Positions 54,201-64,000 of a stretch of DNA of 64,000 nt are shown piece by piece. The position numbers and the translations under genes were made by a program. Under the pieces are notes generated by a model that was not told the DNA's origin, searched no databases, and saw only the letters and a list, made by a program, of their open reading frames with translations. Each line of letters opens with the position of its first letter. Positions within the stretch are counted from its first letter, which is position 1. The DNA comes from Astrocystis sublimbata (taxonomy: Eukaryota; Ascomycota; Sordariomycetes; Xylariales; Xylariaceae): assembly GCA_022453515.1 (NCBI GenBank), contig JAJNNY010000012.1, positions 186,001 through 250,000 on the forward strand, given 5' to 3'.

Positions 54201-56392
54201 GACAATGAGCCCGATATGCTCTTTGTTGGCAGACGGTACATCGTTTACTTTTATAAAAGAGTCGCATGAGACAACAAGTCGGGAGCGCGCTGTATGACAA
54301 GACATTGTGCACGGCTGGAGATGGGGCAGGGCATACTCCTTCAGATATCACGTTGTCAAATGATTGGCCAATGGCCAATCTTGAGATCTGATGCAGTATC
54401 TAGCCGAGACCCAAGCCGGTCTATCTGACGCAATCTACGCTGTACTGCCAGCTATCAAGCCATCTGGTCATTTGTGCCGATGATCTTTTAGGGTTAGCGA
54501 CTGATCACAACAGTGCTACCCGCCGCTATAGATACGATTAGGATGCTTGCTGTTTGCGAGAACCTGAGGCTGTTCGTGATGGTGACGGCAACTGCCGCAA
54601 ACAATGTTGGCGCATATGGCGGCAAAGCGTTATCTAACCCCGATGACTGTGTCTCAACCCCTCGAAGTCAGCACTGCGGCTCTGTATTGACAATGACGTG
54701 ATGGCTGGAAGAAAGGCATGTTCAAAGAGAGCGGTGAGTGTCGTTGTCAGGCTTCGCGTATTTGTTTGGACAGCAATCATGCCACGTTCCTTACAGTGGC
54801 AGCACTGAGTGGTCATATTTCGTTTGCAACATTGTCCTCGGTGACCAGCGTACGAGTAGATTTGAACATAGCCAGAGCGCCGTGGTGATATTGTTGGTAC
54901 GACGGAGCTCTGTGTTGTAATAGGCCCAGATAGCAGTCGAAGGGAAATTGATTGTTGTCTCTCGGCTATTGACAGCCTATGAAGAACGAAAAAGCAGAAC
55001 GTGGGCGTTCGTTCACCACATCTGAAGAGTGCGTTGGTAGAACGCATCAGAAGCGGTCAAGAAAGGATTCATCTTGACGACGGAGAGTGTTGGACAAGAC
55101 TGCATGGTATCGAATCCTGAACCTAGGTAGACTGGCTACCTAGGTACTTACTTGGCTGGGATGATTCTGAGGGAGTTTGCAATGGTTCCTTACTAAGACC
55201 TAGTAGAGAGCAGGCATACGTAGTACACATTTCTCCGTTGCTCAGATTTGCTCCCTCTGCTCACACACACAAAAGAAGAAGTGCATATATCTAATACTTA
55301 TCACACGAGGTGATTATTTTTCATACAACCAATCGTATGTCCCCAGGCACGCGGCGTGAAAGAATAATTAAATGATTCGATATTCCTTTATTGATTGATG
55401 TTCCGCTCAATCCTGTAATAACTATCATATAACCTACTCGTACGTCCCTAAAATATATTGTTTTAAAACCTTACACAGGTAGGAGCTATATAACCAGGTA
55501 CTGAATAGACAATATATAAGTAGTATAGTATAGTAGTATTTATGTTGCATGAAGGATGAATATATATAGTATCTCTATTTTAATGGCTACACTGATTTAA
55601 TTCTCACTCGTCATGCATACAAAAAAGAAACAGCCCCTCGAGAGCGCAGGAACAGTAAAAAGCTGAGGCCGCCGACAACAAGCGGTGGTGGATTCAACCC
55701 TGCTTAGGATATGTACCACGGACCTGATCTACCCTTACTAGATACCAATAGTCTTGGCGAGCGACAATTGTGGTCGAGAGTCACACGTGGGCTTGCGGCA
55801 GTTCAAGCTGGTCCATTTTCGCGCTTTCTTGATTGATGTAGGCGGGCGTTGCGCTGGGCTGCCGCGGTGCCCAAGGTCGTGCGTGGATGACCTCCAGGAC
55901 ACACAAGATGCAACCGGTCAATCTTGCCAGTGCCACTGAAGGACGTGGAAGCTGCCTCTGCCTGACGGATGCCGGTACCTGAGTAGGTAAGTAGGAGGTA
56001 CGAAGTGCGCGCCGGACATGCACGTAGTCTCCTCCCACGCTAACCTCAGGTTCCCACCAACGGCATCCCGCGTATCTGGCCAGTGGGGGAGATGGGGGGT
56101 GGGCGCCGGGCACTTAGGCAGGATCTGGGTTTTGTGGATGCCGCGCTAGCAGTGCCGTACATTATATGGCATGTACTTGGGCAGCTAGCTACAGGTACCA
56201 AGTACCTAGTTTGAATCTCCCTGCACCCCTGGGGGCCCCTCTACGACGACGGGAGCATCGTGCCGGGACTTGACTGGGATGGTGCGCGAGGTGCGCGAGA
56301 TGCGCTGGGTTCTTGCTTGGGGCAGTCTGACAGTGCGCTAGGCTCGCTAGGCACAATGAACGCCACCCCTCTATTCGGCCCTCTACACAACC
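51202..56392. other. Gene-poor 5.2 kb between SOK1 and KCS1
   Basis: This is the largest gene-free stretch. From 51,202 to about 52,100 it is the SOK1 promoter, with a (CTGGTG)n run at 51846-51878 and TAGGTAGG motifs at 52,085-52,135. A GC-rich patch with CCGG words at 53,260-53,480 has no coding signal. A near-palindromic CCAAT cluster lies at 54363-54381. A very AT-rich block spans about 55,300-55,600, with a 44-nt match to 3403-3446. The last 250 bp are the KCS1 leader. All frames here are short. Confidence 0.45.
54363..54381. promoter_or_regulatory. CCAAT near-palindrome
   Basis: GATTGGCCAATGGCCAATC carries three CCAAT boxes in a near-mirror arrangement. It lies in gene-poor DNA about 2 kb before KCS1. 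The core GGCCAATGGC also occurs at 17991-18000, and its reverse complement near 31684-31695. HAP-type factors would be the expected binders; function here is unproved. Confidence 0.3.
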
Positions 56393-59300
56393 ATGCATCT
56401 GCTCCGAACCCTTCACCTTAGCATATCACATCACCACACATATTCCCACCCTCGTCTTCGACCATCTCGCCCGGCCAATCCAGCACAGCCAGACCCCTCG
56501 ACCCCCAACACCCCAAACCCGAAGGCCGTCCTTCACCCAGATGCATTCCTCATGTCCAGCCCTTCTTGTCAGCTCGAAAATGCCGCACACGCAGCACGGG
56601 TGAGCGAGTCCCTGCCAGTCACGCCAATCCCTCTCCCCCGTGTCGAAGCTGTCTCTGCCGGCTTCGCCACTGGTCCTGCGACTGACATTGACACTGACGG
56701 ACAATCCTCCTCGCTCGCAGCCCTGACCGGCTCCCCTCCCACTGCTGCCGCACGCCTCCTCTTCTCTAGCGTGCCCGTGTCACTCTCGGCCTCTCACTCT
56801 GCGTCTCCATCCCCATCCCATTGCCAATCCCACACCCAGGCCCCGTCGCCGTCCCCATCCTCGCCTGTCTCCGCCCTCTACGGAGACCGCGTTGATAAAA
56901 GGGCACGGCCGCCGCTGTCTGTCTCCAGATCCAATGGACCTTCCCTGCTTTCCCAAGCTCTGGCTTCTGCACGAGGCATTCCCAGCTCCAGCTCCACCGC
57001 CCTTTCAACAGATCAAGATCAACGCCTGCCCGACGATCCGTCCGCTCCACCCAATGACCCATCCTCCCGATCCATCCACTCCAAGCATGTGCCTGCCACC
57101 GCTCGAGAGCTGACGCCCCTCGAACCGCGCCATGATGCCCTAATACCTTCATCGGACGCTTCTTCGTCGCCCGTTCATCGCAGGGAACGAGTTGATCCCA
57201 CTCGAGCCATATCGTCACCCACCTTTCACTCACCATCGTATTCCTCCGCGACTGCTACTGCTACTGCTACTGCTGTCGGCCCTCGCTCTGTTGCGATGCC
57301 TAGCCTTGTCGAGACGTTCCCGGTCTCCAGGAACTACCCGGGCCGGTACTTCATGAGCCGGATGCGAGCAAGGTCTCATGAGCGCACGGAGAAGGAAGCC
57401 CGAGTACAGCGAATCAATGTGACCGAACTGCCGTCGGATGAGATCGAAAAACCTGCGTACAGATGCAGTGATAGCGCTTTCTCCCGCTACGTTGACCCCG
57501 AGGCGAACTCGGATTCGCGTGCGGAGTACCGAGCATGGAGGACCGAAAGGACTCTATCAATAGCCCCGGAAAAAGCATGGTCCATTGGCACTTTGGATGT
57601 TGTCGGCCATCAAGATGGAGAGGTCGAAAAGTCTATTGCGGAGGTTTTAGCCGGAATGGAACCGACTAGAAGCCGTAAGGCCAGCCACAGTCTTCGCTTC
57701 TTCAAAGAAGGCCTCCCAACCGACAAAATCAAACGGAAGGACTCGAAGGCGACACCACAACATGAGACAATGTCGCCTTCAAACGGGCACCAGCAATTGC
57801 GCAATCTTAAATCGAATTCCAAACCATTGACTCCACCACATCGATCAGTCGACGTTGAGGTCTCACAACCCTCGTCACGTTCTGACTATGTATCGTCTGG
57901 TTTCTATCCCAATAAAAATGTAGCTATTCGCTCTTCCCCTGAGGACTATTTCAGTCTCCGAAAACATGAGTTCGCAATTGCTGAAGCTGCTAAATCTGCG
58001 GATCCTACCGAACAACCTGTGCCATCGCCTGGACTTACCAACAGATCACCCATAAATAGTCTGGATTCAGAAGCAATTGGAAAACCTGATGTCCATGACT
58101 CCACAACAACGAGAAGTCGTGTTGCAGGTGAGACGATCGAGGAAGGCGAGGAGTCATCGGAAGAGAAAATATCATCCGCGTTGTTCCTGCCGCATCAGAG
58201 CTTGAAGGATTCGGCGGGAGTGGAATCTTGTGTCATGGAGAAGGTCGAGCCCGAACATCCTAGTACTCGTTCCTCTTCCGAAAAGGACTTCCACCCGTGG
58301 CTTGTGAAGGCAGATAATGCAGAAACCGAAGGCGCATGTTTACCTGATATACACCGCCCAGGTGTGTCCCAAGGTAGGAAAGAGAGCATGCTGCGTGGTC
58401 GGGACGTGCCCAAGAAAGAATTTGAAGATGGTGTTGTCAGTGAAAATGAGCTTAAAACGAAGCCTTGTGATATACCCGCGATGGTGCCACGACCCATTTC
58501 GGGCCATGACGAAGAAATTTTGCATGATCATCAGCTAGAGCCCAAAGTACCTCTGGAAGCTATCGAGCTGATCCCATACAAGCATCAAGTTGGGGGCCAC
58601 ACTACCATTTGGAGATTCTCGAAGAGGGCGGTGTGCAAACAGCTTAATAATCGAGAAAATGAGTTTTATGAAAGAATAGAACGATATCATCGCGATCTTT
58701 TGCCCTTCTTGCCAAGGTTCGTAAACAGTTCTATCCTCTGAGCGTCATAGCCACACGGCATTTGCCCGCATTTTCTGCAATACAACTAACATGGTTTACA
58801 GATACATCGGTGTTTTAAACGTGACGTATCAGAAGCAGCCGCGCCGGAAATCTGTAACGAGAAAAGACGATAGCAGTGGAGCCGAGAAGACACCTGGCGA
58901 ACCTGATGCGCAGTCCAATGGCACTGACGGCAGCACCAAGACTCGGGCCCGTCGATCGTCCAACGGCTATGACGAAGATAATCACCGACGAGTAGTCAGC
59001 CAATCTCTCGGATCGGGACCGGCCCCAGTTCCTACCGTGACATTCATGGATAATCAGCATATTCTGCCCAGAAGCTGGCTTCATCCCTCATTATACTCTG
59101 ATGTGAAAGAGCGCCCAAGAAGCGCATCTGCAGCTATTATGCAGCCGAACAAAGGTGATATCTCGTCAATATCTCCTAACCATGAATCTTCCCAGAGCAC
59201 CCGCCCTACGTTAGAGGATCGACATGCGAACAGCTGGGGAGCAACCACGGTCAACAAACGACTTAGGAATGAGGTGTTCAACGACGCCTTCTTGAAACAG

Positions 59301-60722
59301 CCTATCACCGTACAAAGACACCGAAGACCTGCATCATACCACCGCTCCGTTGCTCGTCTCGCAGTCCCACCTCGCCAGTCAAAGTCGGTAAATGATTTTC
59401 CACTCATCGAGCCCGAAACTCACAGATCCGAATTTTCAAACGGACCAAGCCATCTCAGAACCCAATCAATCCTGCAACAAAGTCGGAGTGACCTGGGACC
59501 AGGTGGCGATCTGATGCTGGTAGGAGATATGAACCATGTAAAAGACGTGAGCGGTACCAGCGCACCGGAAGCAGAGTTGGTGGGAGAAAACTTTTCACTG
59601 CGTACACAAAAGCGGCGTTACTCTGGCAGCAAGCTGCGACGCAAGCCTTCGGACGTCGGGGACGCACGCGGCGATTTGAAGTACTTTGAGGATGCAGACG
59701 ATGTCAGGAACGGAGACGATGGTGAGGCAAAAACAATTACACCGCTTCGTGAAGGTGTGGCCAAGGACGAGGGAGTTGTGTCGACGGGTACCGAACGTGA
59801 TAATGCGGCCAAGCCCGAAACGGCGAAAACAGATGTGTCTGCTGCGCACGCCCCTCCGACGCCCGACCGTGAATCGGAGGTGCAGAAGATTCCACGACCA
59901 ATCAATCCGAAAGAAGCTCAAATGCAAAGCGACTCGAGGGTCGAGTACTTCTTGCTGCTCGAAGACCTCACGGCGGGGATGAAGAGGCCGTGCATCATGG
60001 ATCTGAAGATGGGAACCAGGCAATATGGAGTGGACGCAAGTCCTAAGAAATGTGAATCCCAGCGTAGGAAATGTGCAGCCACGACATCCAGAGAACTAGG
60101 GGTTCGAGTCTGTGGTCTCCAGACGTGGGACGCACGGTCGCAGACGTACGTGTTCCGAGACAAATACTACGGACGCGACATCAAGGCGGGAAAGGAGTTT
60201 CAAGACATCCTCACCATGTTTCTCTACGATGGAGTGGAGTATAGTAGTGTGTTGCGACATATACCGACCATCCTTCAGAAACTCAAACAGCTGGAGGTCA
60301 CGGTTCGACGTCTGCGTGGATACCGATTTTACGCGGCTAGTCTTCTTATGTTCTACGATGCTGGGACGTGCGATGATGACAACGATACGGCTGCCGAGGA
60401 TTCGGCGACAGACTTCGCAACAGATACAGAGGATGCATGGGATGGCCGAAGACAGGGGAAGAAGAGCAAAGCGGGGATCGACTTCAAAATGGCCGACTTT
60501 GCGAATAGCGTGACGGCTGGAGACATGGCGACAGACAAGCCATGCCCGCCCGCTCATCCGGATGAGCCAGATCGAGGCTTCCTGCGCGGCCTAGCGACGC
60601 TCCGCAAATACTTCCTGCAGATACAAAAAGACCTGCGACGGGAGATGGGGCTGAACTTACGCAGAAGCGGCGATGTCGAAGCAGCGGAAGACGAATATGA
60701 CGACGTGAGTGTCAGCGAGTGA
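56393..60722 (+). CDS. KCS1: Inositol hexakisphosphate kinase Kcs1
   Basis: Exon 1 is 56393-58716 and exon 2 is 58802-60722, with an 85-nt intron (GTTCGT..TTTACAG); the product is up to 1414 residues. The enzyme makes inositol pyrophosphates, which act in phosphate sensing, vacuole and telomere biology. The catalytic IPK domain sits at the C-terminus: [13 protein letters not shown] near the end of exon 1, [14 protein letters not shown] (1171-1184) as the PxxxDxKxG inositide-binding motif, SLLMFYD (1288-1294), and MADFA (1338-1342) with the metal-binding Asp1340. A 700-residue, Ser/Pro-rich disordered N-terminus includes (AT)n in [13 protein letters not shown]. The large gap between the domain halves is normal for fungal Kcs1. 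An in-frame ATG at 56552 (MSSPSCQLE) may be the true start, because the first 53 residues look like translated leader. Confidence 0.93.
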
Positions 60723-61731
60723 TGAAGCCGCGATGGTACGAAGTCTGGGGTGGTGTGAGGGGGCCACTGAACGAGAACAGAAGGACATGTCATTGATGGA
60801 TTCGGATACGTTAAAACGGGAGTGATACCCTAGAATGGCGCAAGGGACATGTCTACTTGGTTTGGTTCTTTATCTGCCTCCTCTTCTTCCTTTCTTTCTC
60901 GCTTACGGGGTTCGGGGCTCGGTTAGTATTTCCCAACAATACCCTGCATCTGTTATGGCGTTGCTATGGTGTTACGGCATTAATTACTTTACTTCTAAGT
61001 AGTTAGGTAGCGGGTGCAGTGACGAAGTAGGGGTAGCGGAAGGGTTCTAAATAGGTAGTCAGCTTAGCTCGTAATTCTATTACCAATTGCACTTTTTGCA
61101 CTTTTTGCCCTTTAATGTTAAAAGGTTTACTTACTTACATGAGGATCGTCTCTTGCGGGTTGATGGATACTACCTGCGTCTCATCGTCAAGTGCTAGCTT
61201 GTTTTATGGCTTTCCCCAGTTTGCCCGTACGTTAGAGTTAAGACGAAGGTTGTGATTACTTAAGTAGGTACTGATGGGTAGTATATAATTAGAATCAAGA
61301 TCCTACTTTTTACCCTTCGGGGCATAGTATTAATAATCTATTGGCCACTTGGCGTAGTGGATCAGAATCTAATCAGTACCTGGTAGGTATGACTACTTAG
61401 CTAACCTTGGCTTGTCACTGCTAGGTAGGTCACTTATGAATTCTCCTTTTTGTAGGCTAGCCGTGACTGGCTCGACTTGTAAGTACCTACCTAGAGAAAC
61501 GAAGCACCGAGCGGGCTTTCCGAATGGTGGGGGTAAGCTTGGCAGGGCGGGGCTGCGTTAGTGCGGTAGGGCTGAAAGTGACAGATCCATCAGTTAGCTC
61601 GAGCAATAATATAGCTGCATCTCGACACATCTACACCTACACCTACACCTACACCACTCCAACCCCTGCCACCAACCCCGACTGCTTCCAATTCCTCCCT
61701 CGCCTGTGCGCCCTTGCCGGCTTCGACACAC
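60723..61731. other. Intergenic between KCS1 and ALG2
   Basis: KCS1 3' flank and ALG2 promoter, both plus strand. It holds a tandem TTGCACTTTTTGCACTTTTTG at about 61086-61106, many TAGGTA motifs (61014-61060, 61262-61272, 61383-61432, 61479-61496) and a CTACACCTACACC hexamer repeat at 61630-61652 in the ALG2 leader. No gene. Confidence 0.5.
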
Positions 61732-63225
61732 ATGGCGAACAAGTCCGCAAGCCCAAGCGCAAGCCCAAGCAACGACACCGACAGTACCGGAAAGACAATC
61801 GTCTTCTTGCACCCGGACCTGGGCATCGGTGGTGCCGAGCGCCTCGTCGTCGACGCCGCCGTCGGCCTGCAGAAGCGCGGCCACAAGATCGTCATATTCA
61901 CGAGCCACTGCGACCCTGGCCACTGTTTCGACGAGGCTCGCGATGGTGAGAGAGAGCCCCGTGTCTTTTTCCGGCCTCGTGATCCTGATGATACTGACAA
62001 ATGATTGCGCCGCTCCGCAGGAACCCTAGACGTCCGCGTCCGCGGCAACACCATCATCCCCCCCTCCATCCTCGGCCGCTTCAGCATCCTCTGCGCCATC
62101 CTCCGACAGCTCCACCTGATTGTCCAGGTCTATCTTAGCTCGGAACTTGCCAGTCTGCGGCCTGATGCGTACTTCGTCGACCAGCTCAGCGCCGGCCTGC
62201 CGCTTCTGCAGTACTTGGACACGCGCGCGCGCATCTTCTTCTACTGCCACTTTCCCGATCTGCTGCTGGCCCAGGGCCGACAGAAGTGGTGGAAACGTCT
62301 GTACAGGCTGCCCTTCGACTTCTGGGAGCAATGGAGCATGAGCTTCGCCGACGCCATCGCCGTCAACTCCAACTTCACCAAGCGTGTCGTCAGTGCCACA
62401 TGGCCCGCCCTCGCGCGCCAGAAGGAGCTGTGGACCGTTTACCCCTGTGTCGATACCAAACCCAAGGCGAAGAAACCGGACGAGAAGCCGCTCTGGGGCG
62501 GGATGAAGTACATCTTGAGCATCAACCGCTTCGAGCGCAAGAAGGACATCGCGCTCGCTATTAGAGCCTTTGCAGGCCTCAGCAAGGAGAAACGAGCGGG
62601 CACGAGGCTCGCCGTGGCTGGCGGGTACGATCCACGCGTCGGCGAGAACGTTGGATACCACAACGAACTCGTCGAGCTGGCCGAGTCGCTCGGCCTCAAG
62701 AACATGACGGTCAAGACGCCGCAAACTGCCCAGGCTGTGCCGCAAGACGTCGATGTCCTGTTCCTGCAGAACGTGACCAATATGCTGAAAGAGATGCTCC
62801 TCTCGTCCGCTCGACTCCTTGTCTATACCCCGGCGAACGAACACTTCGGCATCGTGCCACTCGAGGCGATGCTCAGTGGCATCCCTGTACTGGCTGCCGA
62901 CACCGGTGGTCCTGTCGAGACCGTCGTCGAGGGCAAGACCGGCTGGCTGCGCTCTCCCGCCAAGATCGACGAGTGGACTACAGTCATGGAGAATGTTCTT
63001 CACCAGTTGAGCGCAAAGCAGCTAGCTGAAATGTCTAAAGCTGGTATCAAGCGGGTCGAGGACGGGTTTGGCGAAGCGGAGATGGCTGCGCGGATAGACA
63101 CCATATTTGATAAGATGCTCGCTACGCAGAGAACGAGCCGAAGCGGCTTCACGGCGATACTTCTTTCCACTGCGATGCTTGCTTTGGGCAGCGCTACGTT
63201 CATTGCTTTCCAGGCGCGTTCGTGA
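61732..63225 (+). CDS. ALG2: Alpha-1,3/1,6-mannosyltransferase Alg2
   Basis: Exon 1 is 61732-61945 and exon 2 is 62021-63225, with a 75-nt intron (GTGAGA..CCGCAG); the product is 472 residues. Alg2 adds the second and third mannoses to the dolichol-linked Man1GlcNAc2 oligosaccharide on the cytosolic face of the ER. It is a GT4-type glycosyltransferase: N-terminal [20 protein letters not shown] (about 24-43), [11 protein letters not shown], the donor-binding [15 protein letters not shown], and the E-x7-E motif EHFGIVPLE followed by [18 protein letters not shown]-terminal membrane helix (about 448-468, [20 protein letters not shown]) anchors it. The Ser/Asn-rich 20-residue N-terminus precedes the Rossmann fold, and the ATG at 61732 is the first in frame. 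A long minus-strand frame over exon 2 is a composition shadow. Confidence 0.95.
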
Positions 63226-64000
63226 CGGCTTTGACGGTAAAAGCTCATGCATTTATAGATCTACACGCGTTCCATTTGTGACATTGGTTGTACGATACCC
63301 AGGCGAGCTCCCATGGAGCCGTGATCTAAACATAGTATACAGAAATTACGGAGTACTTTGCACATCGAGCTCGGTGACTCATATCGTGCCATGGAGGGAG
63401 TGCATGTAGTGCGTCTCCGGTACTCGACTTAACTTGGCGTTATGATTTACGATGTGAAAATGTTGTTAATGCTAAATTGAAGGGATATTGACATCTTGAC
63501 ACTAAGCTTAATACTATGCTTTCGAATACATGAATCACCTGATTGTTGAATTCTCGTTGCCACTTGATACTAGTACCAAGATCGTGGTCATGGGACGATG
63601 CGAACACTTCTAGGTCTGGCCAACAACAATAACAAACTCCAGGATTCTGTCTCTGCTAGTCGAAATTGCAATGATCACACTCGCTGTCTCGGATTATTTG
63701 CGAAACCAAACACCAGTCACATGACGTGCAGATTGGCTGTCGACGTTCACGATGCCATTGCAGAAGCGTCTTGTTTGGTCCGTCTGCCACCCACCTTGAA
63801 TGTTTCCATGACAAACCTCAAAAACCATATGTTTAGGTAGGTAGGTACTTCACGATCAACATCTGTCTATATAAGTCTGGCAATCCTCCCTTGACTTTGA
63901 CCTCCTCTCCCTATAACAGCATAGCCCAATGCACCTTTTATAAGGCGAGTCAAGTCAAGTTCACCCAAGCAAGCTCGCTTCAAATCTCAACTCAACTCGA
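63226..64000. other. 3' flank of ALG2, no gene seen
   Basis: AT-rich after the ALG2 stop, with a TAGGTAGGTAGGTAC tract at 63836-63850. A gene may begin beyond the window edge; no start is visible here. Confidence 0.45.

Noticed and set aside
61630..61652. Telomere-like repeat
   Set aside because: The unit is CTACAC, not the fungal TTAGGG, and it lies in a gene leader.
62026..63003. Long minus-strand frame opposite ALG2
   Set aside because: It is complementary to conserved ALG2 codons and caused by GC-rich third positions; it matches no known protein.

Overview
The window is nuclear DNA from a filamentous ascomycete (Pezizomycotina). It most resembles Sordariomycetes in gene content and texture, but I cannot name a species from sequence alone. 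The reasons are these: genes on both strands are separated by 0.3-5 kb; introns are short (46-183 nt, one of 434 nt) with GT..AG ends and CTAAC/CTGAC-like branch sites; CT-rich leaders are common; and typical fungal families are present (Pcf11, Bdf1, Kcs1, Alg2, Mre11, Sok1, fungal nitrilase, LicD protein). There is no operon structure, phage, CRISPR array or ribosomal RNA, and I found no convincing tRNA.

Layout. 0-6.4 kb: the truncated 5' end of a CCCH/DUF7923-like protein gene, a 246-bp MITE-like element, a two-exon gene of unknown function, and an SGNH-hydrolase-like membrane protein that lacks the expected catalytic residues. 6.4-16.7 kb: a prolyl-4-hydroxylase-like 2OG oxygenase, an ARMH3-like armadillo protein in six exons, the mitochondrial Fe-S assembly protein ISA1, the Mgs1/WRNIP1 ATPase and a Utp12-domain nucleolar protein. 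16.7-30 kb: a long leader and the BET double-bromodomain protein Bdf1, then a possible metabolic group (SMP-30 lactonase, small orphan ORF, MFS carboxylate-type transporter, and a divergently transcribed nitrilase). 30-44 kb: a 63-residue SERF protein with a long intron, a four-TM MARVEL-like protein, Pcf11 in six exons, a gene-poor 2.9 kb, and a secreted LicD-family protein. 44.8-51.2 kb: Mre11 and Sok1/Tcp11. 51.2-56.4 kb is gene-poor and contains an AT-rich relic. 56.4-63.2 kb: inositol hexakisphosphate kinase Kcs1 and the mannosyltransferase Alg2.

Most genes are housekeeping: mRNA 3' end formation, ribosome assembly, DNA repair, chromatin, glycosylation, inositol pyrophosphates and Fe-S clusters. 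Accessory character is limited to the nitrilase/MFS/SMP-30 stretch, the orphan gene near 2 kb and the gene-poor intervals. Intergenic DNA is strikingly rich in a short TACCTAGGTA-type motif. I reconstructed exon joins by hand from splice signals, reading frame and family resemblance; transcripts would be needed to confirm them. I found no clear previously undescribed system.
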